Source of the DNA: Rachycentron canadum | Taxonomy: Eukaryota > Chordata > Actinopteri > Carangiformes > Rachycentridae | Length of the DNA: 64,000 nt | Reading direction: 5' to 3' | NCBI GenBank assembly: GCA_038496675.1 | Contig: CM076653.1 | Location: 9,868,407-9,932,406, forward strand | Made by a program: the position numbers and the translations under genes | Notes under the pieces: model-generated | What the model was told of the DNA's origin: nothing | Databases searched by the model: none | What the model saw: the letters and a program-made list of their open reading frames with translations, nothing else | In this document: positions 13,699 to 26,546 of the stretch, in pieces | How the letters are laid out: each line of letters begins with the position of its first letter | How positions within the stretch are numbered: the stretch's first letter is position 1

Positions 13699-15061
13699 GA
13701 AATTCAAGATAGTGTCGTGCAGTGGGTTTTGTCTGCACTGATTGATTCATCCTGAGACAGGAGATAAAAAATAGCTTTTATGCCTCATGGTTCAGGAGTT
13801 ATACATGAAAAGGCAAACGGACCAAGAAATGGGAAAGAAAGTGAAATGGTTTTCCTTGGTTGTTTGAGAATAAAAAATAATGTAATAATTATGTCTTTTA
13901 TTACTGATTACTAAAATTGGTGCTACTATACTGGACATAGAATAGATGTAATCTCTCCTAACAACTTTAAGGTTTTAAATGCCATCTGTGCTAATGTCAA
14001 TTTGTCAAAACTATAATAAAAAACTGAAATAAAGAGTCTCAAAGAATGAAACTGTTTAACAGCACAAAGTTCCTACTTTTCTCTTCCTCTACTTCTCCTT
14101 CCTCATTTTTTATCTCTGAATCAGAGATTAGTGTGTAATTACATGAGAGATCAGCAAAAAAAGTGGGGGGATAAAAGGAGTAGTATATTTTAACAAGGCG
14201 GTCGAGGAGGAGTGGCAATGGGGGAGGAGGTGGCGCAGCCCTCGTCACGGGCCGACTGATTGTCTGCTTTTAATCCTCGACCTCATTATCACCTCCAGGT
14301 CCGGCAGTGGCAGTAAATGAATCTATCTGCCGAGTGTCAAATCTTCACACCTTCACCCTGGTAATCACCCCAAGGTGCAAATACAGAAGATGGATAGAAC
14401 GAGGGAGAGGAGGGGAGGGAAAGAGATAGAGTGTATGACCCCTGCATTTCATCAACAATATCCCCTCATTTCATAATGAAGAAAAGCTACATGATGTTGT
14501 TTGCTTGGTAATTAAAGCTGATTAAATATTCAGTTTCTTTAAGGTCAAACAGTGACAAAATGTATAGATTTGGTACAAATGACATGTAAAACAGCTATTA
14601 CTGTTGTCAGATTAAATAATAATTAATTAATGATTAAAAAAATAATGAATAATTCAATATTTGACATTTGGTATATGTTAATTTAACTGTTTATTTTGAC
14701 CTTAAAAAACTTTACAATGGCAGGACAAGGTTTAAAAATATATGGGTGCATAAGATCAATAAAAATATAGTATTAGGTATTTTTAATATATTTTATTATT
14801 AAAAAGATCTAATATATTATTTTACTTTCCACCACAGTGCTTTTTCTTTTCTTTTTTTTTTCTTTTCTTTTTTTTTTATTGAGAATTATAAAGTTATTGT
14901 ATGAGGCAGGTCCAGGGAGAATCAGTTGTGTTTATAAAGAAAAGTGCAGAATACTTCAAATTAATGTTTAATGATATTTGAATCTGAGAAACTAATCTAA
15001 CGATCAAAAAGCATTATTTTTTTTAAAAATAATCAAATATAAAAACATTTATTACATTGCC

Positions 15062-15099
<38 letters not shown>

Positions 15100-18000
15100 N
15101 NNNNNNNNNNNNNNNNNNNNNNNNNNNNNNNNNNNNNNNNNNNNNNNNNNNNNNNNNNNNNNNNNNNNNNNNNNNNNNNNNNNNNNNNNNNNNNNNNNNN
15201 NNNNNNNNNNNNNNNNNNNNNNNNNNNNNNNNNNNNNNNNNNNNNNNNNNNNNNNNNNNNNNNNNNNNNNNNNNNNNNNNNNNNNNNNNNNNNNNNNNNN
15301 NNNNNNNNNNNNNNNNNNNNNNNNNNNNNNNNNNNNNNNNNNNNNNNNNNNNNNNNNNNNNNNNNNNNNNNNNNNNNNNNNNNNNNNNNNNNNNNNNNNN
15401 NNNNNNNNNNNNNNNNNNNNNNNNNNNNNNNNNNNNNNNNNNNNNNNNNNNNNNNNNNNNNNNNNNNNNNNNNNNNNNNNNNNATATAGATATATAGATA
15501 TATAGATATATAGATATAGATATATATCAAATTGTTGTATTGTGTATACATTTACTTCACACTTATTAAATCCAGTGTAGTAATATATATATGATAGGTG
15601 ATAGGTGTCAGGTAAGGTAGTAATTAGTTACATTTCACCTTTGGAAGACGTTAGATAACTGTTAAAAGCTGCTAATTAAAAAATGGTGTAATATTACTGT
15701 GTAATATCACATGTGACGTTTAAAAGTTAATTCAGTCGCAGGATAACCTTGTGATTGGAAACATGTTTTTAAATTTCGTTTGCAATTAATGGAAAACCTG
15801 ATGAGAACTCACTTCTATATTTCACACATAGTCACAGAAAATATGTTATTCTGTAATATTAGCTTCTTCTTGTAACTAATACTTTTTATACAAGTGTCTG
15901 TTCATGGGCCTCTTTTTAAAAGCTTAAACACTGAAGACTTATTGTTCTTCTGAGCGAGTTTCATGATGTTTGAACCTTTTCTGAAAAGTTATCAAAAACA
16001 CTTGATTCGATTCTCGTCATTCATACTTATTGCAGACTTGTTACGGGTGAAATAAAATATTTCCCCCTGGGAGAAGTCGCACTTTGCTTCCACTGTCACT
16101 GAAGTTCCTGAGAAAGAGCTTCCGGCTGCAGGAAAATGACTCTGTGATAAGCTGCAATATACTTCCAATGGACACAAGCCCTTTGGACAAATCTAACAAA
16201 ATCTATGCTACCTTGAAAAACTATAATCATGCATTATTGAATTGGAAAGGATAGTGTGTAATAGAGAGATCCTAAACCCATTCCCCCTCCTGAATTATTC
16301 ATTGAATTCAAATAACAGACAGAATAATTTTCTTAAAATATCTCAATCATTTTTCACAAAGGCTTAAAATGGGGTAAAACAACAGAGATGCCAGTCCACG
16401 TGTCCTGAATGTGGTGGAGAAAGTGACTGAATCCGAGTCTAATAAACTATAAAGGAAAAGGGAAATTGATGAGGATGAGCCGCCATGTTGGAGCGGTCGC
16501 AGGCCGAGAACGACCCAACGCTCTCTTTGTTAAAGCGGGGAATTCAGACTTATGATGATTATGTCATGTCTATCCAACATGGTGGCACAACCTTTTCAAC
16601 CAGCCGTCACCATGATACAAAAAGCCTGTGTTTATTTGAAATCCCCTTCACCTCCACCAGAGTATCTGCATGTTCGAGCAATGAGCAGCAGAAGGATAGT
16701 TGGCTAAATGTTGTACTAAGCACAGGATAAAATATGATAATGAGTACAAATGGGATTATTAGGAGGCTGTGTGTCATCAGTCTGACTGATCCACGATGTC
16801 AAACTAGCCAAGCAAATTCAATTAGGCCTGCAATTACTCCCTGGCGCTAGTGGAGACGTATTGGAGACGTTAAATATTGATGGAAACATAGATGCCACAT
16901 TTGTTCTTCTCCAAAGGTGAACGCATCTCCTCAAGGTAATCACCAACGCTAAATACGAAGCCCGACCATTCGTCACGCTGAGCTCCGGTCAAACGCTTTA
17001 ATATGCCTCCATTTTCCCAGCTGTTTTCTAAATTTACATAATCCAATGTCCCATTGTCTCTGAAATTAAAGCATAAAACAAATAAACAACTGGAGATTTT
17101 AACAACAAAGAACTCAATGTTCTGTCCTAATGTTTTGGCTCATTATGTTGCTGTGGGATGAATCCCTGACCGATGAGTCTTCTAAGAGCAACCTACAGTT
17201 ATACAGTTATATCCTACAGTACATTTGCCTTTATAATGCATCAGAGGACGTATTCAAAACACCACCTTTGTACACATGGAGTTTATAAGTAAATCAACAG
17301 AAATGTTCACCTCAAGTTTCACTTTCCATTCCTGCAGAAAACCAGAGAGAAAACTCCCTCAGACCCCTCAGAAATACTTTTTATGCCTCTTCACAGCAAC
17401 AGTCAGGGCCGGGGGCATCATGTACCTCCGTCCGACGCAAATACCTCAGCAACAGAGTAAACAGATTCTGGTAATAACTCACAAATTCATAGACTATTTG
17501 TGACACATCTTACTCAAATCAAGTGATATTTTTATATCCAAAAGGTCAAAGGTCAACTCCAATGTGACATCGTAATGTTCTGCAAAAAAACTACTTCTGG
17601 CCTTTATTCAAGGCTGTAATTGAGGAAGGTTAGATTGGGACCATATTTCCTGCAGCTTGGCTGGTGAGAGGAGACAGAACAACCACCAGGCAGCAGTGCT
17701 ACTTTTATATTACATTTACATTATTTTTAACTAGTTTTTTACCATTTTTTTTTTTTTTTTTTTTTTTGGATTTCAACAGCTGAAACCTCAGCTAAACCTA
17801 GAAAAATTGAGATGTTCTATAACTTGTGACCTGTAGTTACAGTCCCAAGGACATATAGAAATAGAAAATTAGTACTAGATCAGTACTGAAATCAGACATA
17901 TCGGTGGGAGACTTTTATTCTGAAGTCTGGTCTGTAGATTTTTTTGGGGATGATTTCAATATCTCCTTGTAAATGTTCACTTTGGCCACGAGGAATCACC

Positions 18001-21000
18001 AACCTACACGATTTTAATTGCAAACCTGCAGCCACCAGATTAAGATGTTGCAGCAAACAATAAGGTGGATAAACTGGCCGCTGTAAAGTAAAAGGTAAAA
18101 TTCAAGATAAGCATTATTTTTTCAACATAGAAAAATAATATTAGGATACAGATTATGGGAGTTAGCATGGCAGCCTTGGGCTTTTGTTTGCAGGCCAACT
18201 ATTTTCCACACATCTCTCTTTTATAATGATGGTCTACGTGCAAAATGCTGTTTGGGTTGCAGGGGATTTTCTTGCTGTTATACTGCGACAAACTGGCAGG
18301 AAGTGTCGATCTTGAAATACACTCATAACTGACTGTAAAGGTCTTAACTAAATCTTTGCTGCTCGTGCACAAGTCCAGACCATTTGGGAACTTCTGGGTT
18401 GATTTGTCATCTTTTCTTTACTGAGAAAAAAAGAGCAAAAAGACACAAACATACCTGCTGTTAAACTTCTCAGGATGCTTCTCTCTCATGACGTGGAAGC
18501 GATGTGCAATGGAGGCATCCTGAAAGAGAAAAATCAAAGAAGTTAGGATTATGTTGCAATGCTACAATGAGACTACAGGTAAAGCTCATCTCCTCGAATT
18601 TAAAGACTTTACTTTTGCCAGTGTCCAAGCTTTTCCACAAAGATAAGAAAAGGTTCTTGCTGCAGCTCTACAATGTGCTATTCCCAGTTTAGAAATACAT
18701 TGTTGTATCATTATTGGTTTTAATTTTTTATCTCACTGGCATGTGGAGATGCTGACATGTAAAGTTACACAATCCAACAATCCATTACATGTATGAAGTT
18801 ATGAATTTTTATACAAACTAAGCTTTACATCCAGGACAATGTCTCATTACCTCTCCTACCTTGCACGTCTCTTTCATACAGTATATTACGTCTACAATAT
18901 GAAAGGATCTGTGCAGGAGGAGGCAGCGGCGCTGAGCCTGGGATGGAGGCGTATTGACAGAAACCCTGATGAACAGCACGCTGTCTCCACACAGGCTAAT
19001 TAATTAAACACACATTGTGAGTAATCACAGCTCCCAACTAACCTACAGGATGCTGCCGACACCCCCGGCAACCAAGTTGTTTTCTCTCTCCCTTCCTCCA
19101 CCTCTCTCTCTCTTTCACTCTCGACCTTACTCTCACCCTGTCTGAGTTTCTCCCCCTCTCTCTCTCTCTCTCCCTCTCTCTCTCTCTCTGTGACCTGGGG
19201 CAAAAAGTGCAGCCACATTGGAGTTCTTGGTGTTAAGGCAATACAGTCGATGTTACATATGTGAGTGTGGTGCGACTGACGGAGACACTTCATGTATATT
19301 AACACCATCTCTGGTAAGACTGTTAACTAGTACTTAAGCGTGAACTTATAAAATCAGGTATATTTATAGTAAAATCCATATCAAGTAGTTTTGCTAACAG
19401 GCAGAGAAATTTCTTTAAGATGAGATGGAGGATTATTTATGACTATTAAGTGTAAATGCACACATGCGGCACAGAGATGAGATGGTCCAGCTCTAGTCTG
19501 TGGTCAGTCTTAAATTTGTTCTCATAATTTGTTGCTTGTGAATAATGAGAAGTCCTGACGCAGGCACCTCAGCTGTGCCACAGCTCTGCTCTGCATTAAG
19601 ATCATACGCCATGAGAACTGTTTGTATTGTTAACGTCTTTTTTTTTTTTTTTTTCCAGATGGCAGCTGTTCTCTGCTGGTGTGAGCAGAGCTGAGCGGTT
19701 TGACACAGTTGAAAAAAGTCTGAATTTATGGACAAGTATTCAGTCTGGTCAAGAATTAAACAGCTTCGAATGATGTGGAGTCTGACACTCAAGCGTCGTC
19801 ACCCATCGGTTTGTGAGCTGCTGTTTTGAAGTCTTGAGTTTGAATTTGGCTGTCGGCCATCTTGAATTTTTGGAACAAGAATAAACCACATTTGGAGGAG
19901 AAGGTGGAGCTGAGGAGGAGTGAGGGGTGGAGCTGACCTGCTCTGTACTCTATCCTGATTGTGAAGGACAGTCTGTCAATAACGTGCATGCATACTCTGC
20001 TTTATGGTTTATTTTTTCCTTTAAATGGCACCCTCATTTAAAATCATCATCGTGCTGTATTGAAGAAGACTTGAAACTAGAGACTGAGACCATAAACTCT
20101 TTAGGAAAAAGTTCCCTGACCTAATAAATCAAGTGAGAAGTAGGGACATTTTCCCATAGACTTCAATAGAATCTGACTACTTTTTACAAAAGTACTGGTC
20201 ATTGACCATCAGGGTTAAGATAAGCTTTAGCATTGGCTTCACTTTATAGCCCACTTTATTCACTTTATATATAGAGTCTTTGTCCATTTTTATAAACAGT
20301 CTACTGTTTCACCTCTGACCACGCCCATCAGTGATGTCACAGGGTCCTGGGATACAGAAAGATTATGTGCAGCTGCTTGACAAAGGCCTTTTTTTTGTTG
20401 TTGTAATAACAAAAATGCAAAAAGAAAGTCACACTAAAAATTCCTTTAATTTACACGTCCAAGTCGGTGACAGAGAAATGCCGGCAAGGCCTTTGTGAAA
20501 AAAGACCAACCTCTGACAAACACAGCAAAGTTGTGCGGCTCAAGAAAGACTCTGAGAAAGTTGATCTAAACTTTTCGGGCTTGTTCCTCTCCTCCCTCCA
20601 CTGAAGCAATCTGTTTTGACCCACTCCATTTTTGAGTGGCACTATTGAAACAGCACCTACGGGGAAGACCCCCTGCTAGTGCTCTGTACAGAAATTTTAG
20701 GAGAAGAGAAGAAAAAAATCAATGGAGCTTCTCTTGATGTCTCTTCAAGACGCTGTAAGCAGAAGACCAAAAGAATCCTTCAAGATCCCCGCAGACTCGC
20801 CTCACGCTTCCAACACGAGCCAGAAAGGTGAGATGATGGATGTATCTAAGAGACTGTAACTTGATTTTCTTACAAACAGGACAATCGCTCTAAACAAGAG
20901 AGCAAAAGCGAGGAAAGGTTGTCTCCCCTTTGGTTTGGGGTCTATTATCTGAGATCTGTACAAGTGGAGCTGTGGCTTTGCAACAGTAAACAGAGATTTC

Positions 21001-24000
21001 AAGCAACTCAGAGTGGATATAGCATTTTGTTCTCCTTCATTGATGCAGCGCTTTGTAAAAAGTGGTGAAAACTTTAAATTTATAAATAAATAAACCAGCC
21101 TAATACTGCCATACCATATAAAAAATATACAATATATTCACAGATAAGAACTTAAAGATTTTTTTTAAAAATATGGATATGGTATACGATTATTATGCAA
21201 ACGTACATATAATATTGTAAATTTGAGTCAATATGTAAATAAATAAAGCTTATTTTGTTTTGTTGTTTTTTTAGTTTTCAATCACAGTAAGCTTTCATTT
21301 GGGACAGAGGTGCTTATAGTTATAGTCTCTTAAAACTAAGTCGTAACCCACCAGTAGAAACCATATTTGGAGGAGAGGGTGGAGCTGAGGAGGAGTGAGG
21401 GGTGGATCTGACCTGCTCTGTGCTCTCTCCTGATTGTGTGGTACAATCATAGTTTACTGAGCTAATAAATCAAGTGGGAAATAGGGTCATTTTCCCATAG
21501 TTTTCCCAATATAAACTGACTTTTTTTTTACAACCAGTGGAGTCGCCTTATGGTCGTCAGTTAGAGTACGTCCACTTTTATAAACAGTCTATGGTTAAAA
21601 CTAAATACTTATCCTTGTGAATTGGAATAGAACCAAACAATAAAACCAAACAATGACTGACATTTAAGGTTGTTTCTAATTGTTTTGAGTGTTTTTTACA
21701 GAGTAAAAAAAAAAAAAGTAGAAGAGTAACTTTAAAAAGAAAATATTCAGTGTGACAAATTATCTGCGACCTTCAATTATTGTGTGACCTGTAATATTTA
21801 ACTCGGGACCACTTTAAGGATCCTGACCTCCATGTTGGGAACCCTTAATTTGCACAGAATTTATCGTCGTATCGTCTCACATGGCTGCTGTGATGTAGGA
21901 GTGAACTCAAGGGGTGTGTCAGTACACTGTGACATCATCACACATCATCACTGATGGGTGTGGCTACAGTTGCAACTAACTTGCAATTTTCTATGGACAA
22001 GAATAAGAATAATTCAGGATATTGAGATTTTATTTACATTTGTGATCAAAACTATTTAGCAATAGCACTTTTTTTCTTTTTTTTTTTGGTTTTCAAGTGG
22101 CTTAAGTTGTTGAATTTCCAAGGTGACAACACACACACGCTTCTCACTAAATAATTACCAAACTCTGACACTCGAGTCTGTTTACAGCAGTTGAGCTGAA
22201 AATCCTCCACCGAGATTTTACCTCATTTCAGTTTGAGAGGTTGCTGCTCAAGTAGAGCTCAAGAGAGTTTACTCTAAGAAATCAATAAATAAAGTCAGTT
22301 TAAACTACATTACTGCACATTTGTTAGGTTCATTCTTGACCTTAGAAGAAAGCAAATGCACAATCAACATGAGATCCATTTTTATATTGTGTCTGGTCTG
22401 GACCTTTTACCTATTGTACATGTTTGTCTTACTGTTAGACATTCAAATTTCCATTTTTCATGAGGACTTTCAGGTCTTGACTTGGCTAATAAGCCAAGGT
22501 TCGGGTTCATTCTTGGGAATAACCCTGCCTGCTGATGAAGATCAAGTGGTATGATATACCTTGCTGTGAGCCTCTCCCCGTTTCCAAGGTTGAGAATGTA
22601 ATTTAAATCTCAGTTTTAAGGTTTTAACACAGTCCTTAAAGTCCTCAGAGCTTTATTTTAACCTGGAACCTGATTGTGTTTTTAAAAACAGACCCATAAG
22701 ACCTGAATGATACAGGACGACTCAGCGACACCATCAACACATGACGAACAAATCTACATCTTGAAGCCCTGACCCCTCGCGGGCAGTGGGGCGTCTTCAG
22801 CTCACTCACTCTCTCTCTCTCTCTCTCTCCCCCTAGCTGCCCTCAAATAATTACCAATGTAAAAATCTGGCACCCAAATTAATACAGGACATGTGTAATG
22901 TCCTCTCATAGCTCAAAGTTTAGTCCAATTATGAGTGGGCCCCAGCGGTTTGATGTGCCTTTCACTATGGGGGAGAGTAATGGCTTTGACAGGAGCGCCA
23001 GGGTCATTAGGGCGACTGACTTGCATTATGGTAGTGGAGCGTGCTCAGTGATTAGTTCTGTCTCTCACCCCTGGCCCTGATTGAGATCATTACACTTCAC
23101 GTCACTTCCACATCCTCCCAAAGGGATGGCGCCATTAATTCTCAATCCAAATGGGCCGTGGCAGATGGTTAGGTTAGAGGAATTTACTTTTTTTTTTTTT
23201 TGGAAGAATTACCTGAGCTGTGGGATTGAAATTACAAAGAAAATTAAGTTGTAGGATAAATATTTCAGTTTGTCACTTGTGATTTGAGTCTGAGAAATAA
23301 ATAGATATTTGAAAAAGACTTGAACTTGTCTTTAAATGACTTCAGATTCAGGGATCATATGTTAGCGGTGACGCTCACTGTCCGCGGTGGCTGCTATTGC
23401 TGATCTTTTGATTTCGACAGTGTCATTACAGAAACAATCTGCTCTGCATCTGCATAATCTCTGAGGTAATTATTAGCTTGACTTGTCGCATAATCTTTAT
23501 TGTAATTTTTTTTTTTAATTCAACGGAAAGCAAAAAAAAAAAAAAAAATGATGCGAACAAAATATTATATCACACTCAAATCCATAGAGAGCTCAAAGTC
23601 GTCCTAATCCCCCCACAAACAACTTCATTTGTCATCATCACGCCTGCTGGGTACTAATCCCGCTAACAGAGCACAAACAACAGGCCTCATAATGACTTCA
23701 TGAAGCAGCCGGGCCAAAGCTGTTTTCTTTTAATGCTCTCATACAAGTTTGGTTCAGCAACAAAGAGTAAACTGGCCCCATTAAAGCATAAAACATCATT
23801 TTTACCCCTGATACACCGAGCAAAAAATACACAACCTTTATTTTTGCTGCCATTTTTTTAGGAGTTGAAATTAAAAGACTTCCTCTCCCACAAAAGGCGT
23901 CTTTCTCCCACTAACGATGTGCCAACCTGACTTCCAACCGCCTGATAGGTGTGGCATGATACTGCACAGGTGTGACTCAGGAGGGTCACAGCATCAGGCC

Positions 24001-26509
24001 ACTTTTAAAACGTGGCTTTTATTTTTTTATCATCTTTTATTTATTTATTTTTTTTTTTGGGGGGGGGGGGACTGTAATGGACTCCACTTATGTAGAGCTT
24101 TTCTAGTTTTATCCACCACCCAAAGTAGTTTACGATGGAAGCCACATTCATCCATTCACACACACATTTATATAGATATAGATACACACACCCACACAAG
24201 TGAAGCCTTGGAGTTTGTAATTTGGGTGCAGCCATCTTGTTTTTATCATTTTAAACTAGAAGAAACCATATTTGGAGTAGAAGGTGGAGCTGAGGAGGAG
24301 CTTGTTCGTTCTCTGGTTGATCGCCATTTCTGGTACAGTCTATCAATCCCAGGCCCTAATTCATCCCCTGCTTTGACCATCATTTAAAAAATTAACATCA
24401 TGCTGTATTGAAGACTTGAAACTAGAGACTGAGACCATAAACTCGTTAGGAAAACGTTTACTGAGCTAATAAATCAAGGGAGAAGTAGGGACATTTTCAC
24501 ATAGACTTCAATACAATCCGACTTCTTTTTACAACCAGTGGAGTCGCCCCCTGATGGTCATGAGAGAGAATGGCATGGCGCCTACATTCACTTTTATATC
24601 CAGTCTATGACCCACACTCATTCATCAGAGGTGATTTGGCCTCATTATCTTGTCCAAGTACACTTCACAGTGCGGACTGGAGGATCCAGGGATCGAACCA
24701 ATGACTTTCTGATTAGTGGACCGCCCGCTCCACCTTCTGAGCAACAGCCGAAAATGGGTCAGTATCTGGTGAAACCACCATTTGCCTCATGCAGTGCAGC
24801 ACATCACCTTTGTATGGAGCCGACCAGGATGTTGATTGTGTTGCAGGAAGTTGCAGGATATTGGCTGGAAATGGATGAAACAGCATCTCAAACATTTTGA
24901 ATGGGTATCCTGTCCGTCGAGGCCGTGGAAGAACCGGGAAAGCCAAGAGCGGGTTCCGTACTGGTCTATCACAGGAATTGTATTGTAGAGTTTTTCCAAA
25001 ATCATTCCCATCTTCCCCTTCACGTCTTCACGGACTGTTATAACTCTGTTATTGCTCAGATCTATGACGACCTGTTGTGTAGTAATATTTGAGGATGTGT
25101 GAGGATTTGTTAACTTCCTGCCTCACAGTCCTTTTGTGTTCTTTAAACAAATAAACTTGACTCGTGCCCAGTCAAAGCAAATTTACTAAATCCACATTGG
25201 AGATGTTTGAATCAAGAGATTAGATGACTTTAGTTTTTTTGTGACATTTATACTGAGAGATTAAAGATCAGTGTTCATAGATTGGTTTCGTACTCTAACC
25301 ACTTCACCCTGTACACACCGCCATATGTTCAGCACTGTAGATGGATCACGGCTATTGTTCTCCTCTATGACAATGTTAACAAGACCTGTCCTCTAATATC
25401 CTCTAACATCATCATTAAGGGCCCGGGCTGGAGGTGTTATTCAACTAACATTTGTAAGGCCATGCATCACTTACGTCGCTGCCTCAGTCTAGGACGAATC
25501 TCACAACACCGAGTGGCTCCCTCCTCTGCCACCTGCAAATGTCAATTACCATATTTCCCCCTGACATTTATCAGTAATGGCTAACATGAGCTACGTAAAA
25601 TCAGTGTCATTATGCTGGAGATGGACATGGGGGTGAGGGGGGATGAGGGCTGTTGGTGAGGGGTGCGTTACAGATACATAACAAGGCTCGTTTATCGATC
25701 GGCCGGTCGGGGCCTTGAGCGCGTCCACGGCAGCGGCTTCTGTCTTTGTTCTGTTAAAGTTTGTGTTTGGGTTAAGTTGTTTACCGACAGCTCACACTCC
25801 GTCATTAAACTCACAGCCAGGTATAGTTTTCATTGTATTGTATTTATGGTTCGATGTGGTTGTTGTTGTACTTTTTTAAAATAATCTTTAATGTCATGTC
25901 AGAGGTTTAAAGGTAAAAGATACCAGGAGGTGAAACCCTGGTATTTATAAATTAAGGCAAACTCCAGGTCTGAAAGAACCAGGAGGCGACTCCACTGGTT
26001 GTAAAAAGAAGTCAGATTGTATTGAAGTCTATGGGAAAATGTCCCTACTTCTCCCTTGGTTTATTAGCTCAGTAAACATGATGTTAATTTTTTTAATGAT
26101 GGTCCATTTAGAGGAAAATAGACCATAAAGCAGGGGGTGAAGACAGATTGACCTGCCTGACAATCAAGATAGAGCACAGAGCAGGTGAGATCCAGCCCTC
26201 ACTCCTCCTCAGCTCCACCTTCTCCTTTAAATATGGTTTCTTCTGGTTTCAAAATCAAGACGGCCGATGACCAAGTTGCAAACTGGAGGATTATAAGTAA
26301 CCTGAATTCAAAATTCAGATTCTTTGTGCTACTATTATTCATATTTTATTGACATTTTGCAGTAAAAAATAGCACAAGTTAGTCCAATTGTAGTTTGTAT
26401 GGTGGATTGTGGATTTTCAACACAATAGCAGAAATTATGTGTAGGTAATAAAATGACAAAATTATGAATTTACATCTAATCTAATCTGTTTTTTAATTTG
26501 TGGAAATTC

Positions 26510-26546
<37 letters not shown>

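Larger units (their letters stand above)
5430..18454. other. 13 kb intron of dgkb between coding exons 19 and 20
   Basis: This is non-coding. It contains one element copy (6710-7243), an L2-type tail with a GGAT tract (8800-9160), a foldback repeat (11430-11762), several poly-A/T tracts, an AT-repeat-bounded assembly gap, and complex blocks at about 14220-14400 and 16740-17060 that look unlike repeats. Confidence 0.8.

Noticed and set aside
15033..15551. Open frames of 146 and 172 codons across the N gap
   Set aside because: They consist of Ns and Ile-Tyr repeats from AT dinucleotides.
23917..24387. 156-codon plus-strand open frame
   Set aside because: It runs through a SINE-like repeat, a CA-rich tract and the non-autonomous element, with no domain or family match.
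24538..24900. 120-codon plus-strand open frame
   Set aside because: It crosses the end of element copy D, the SINE part and the antisense of the Tc1 remnant.
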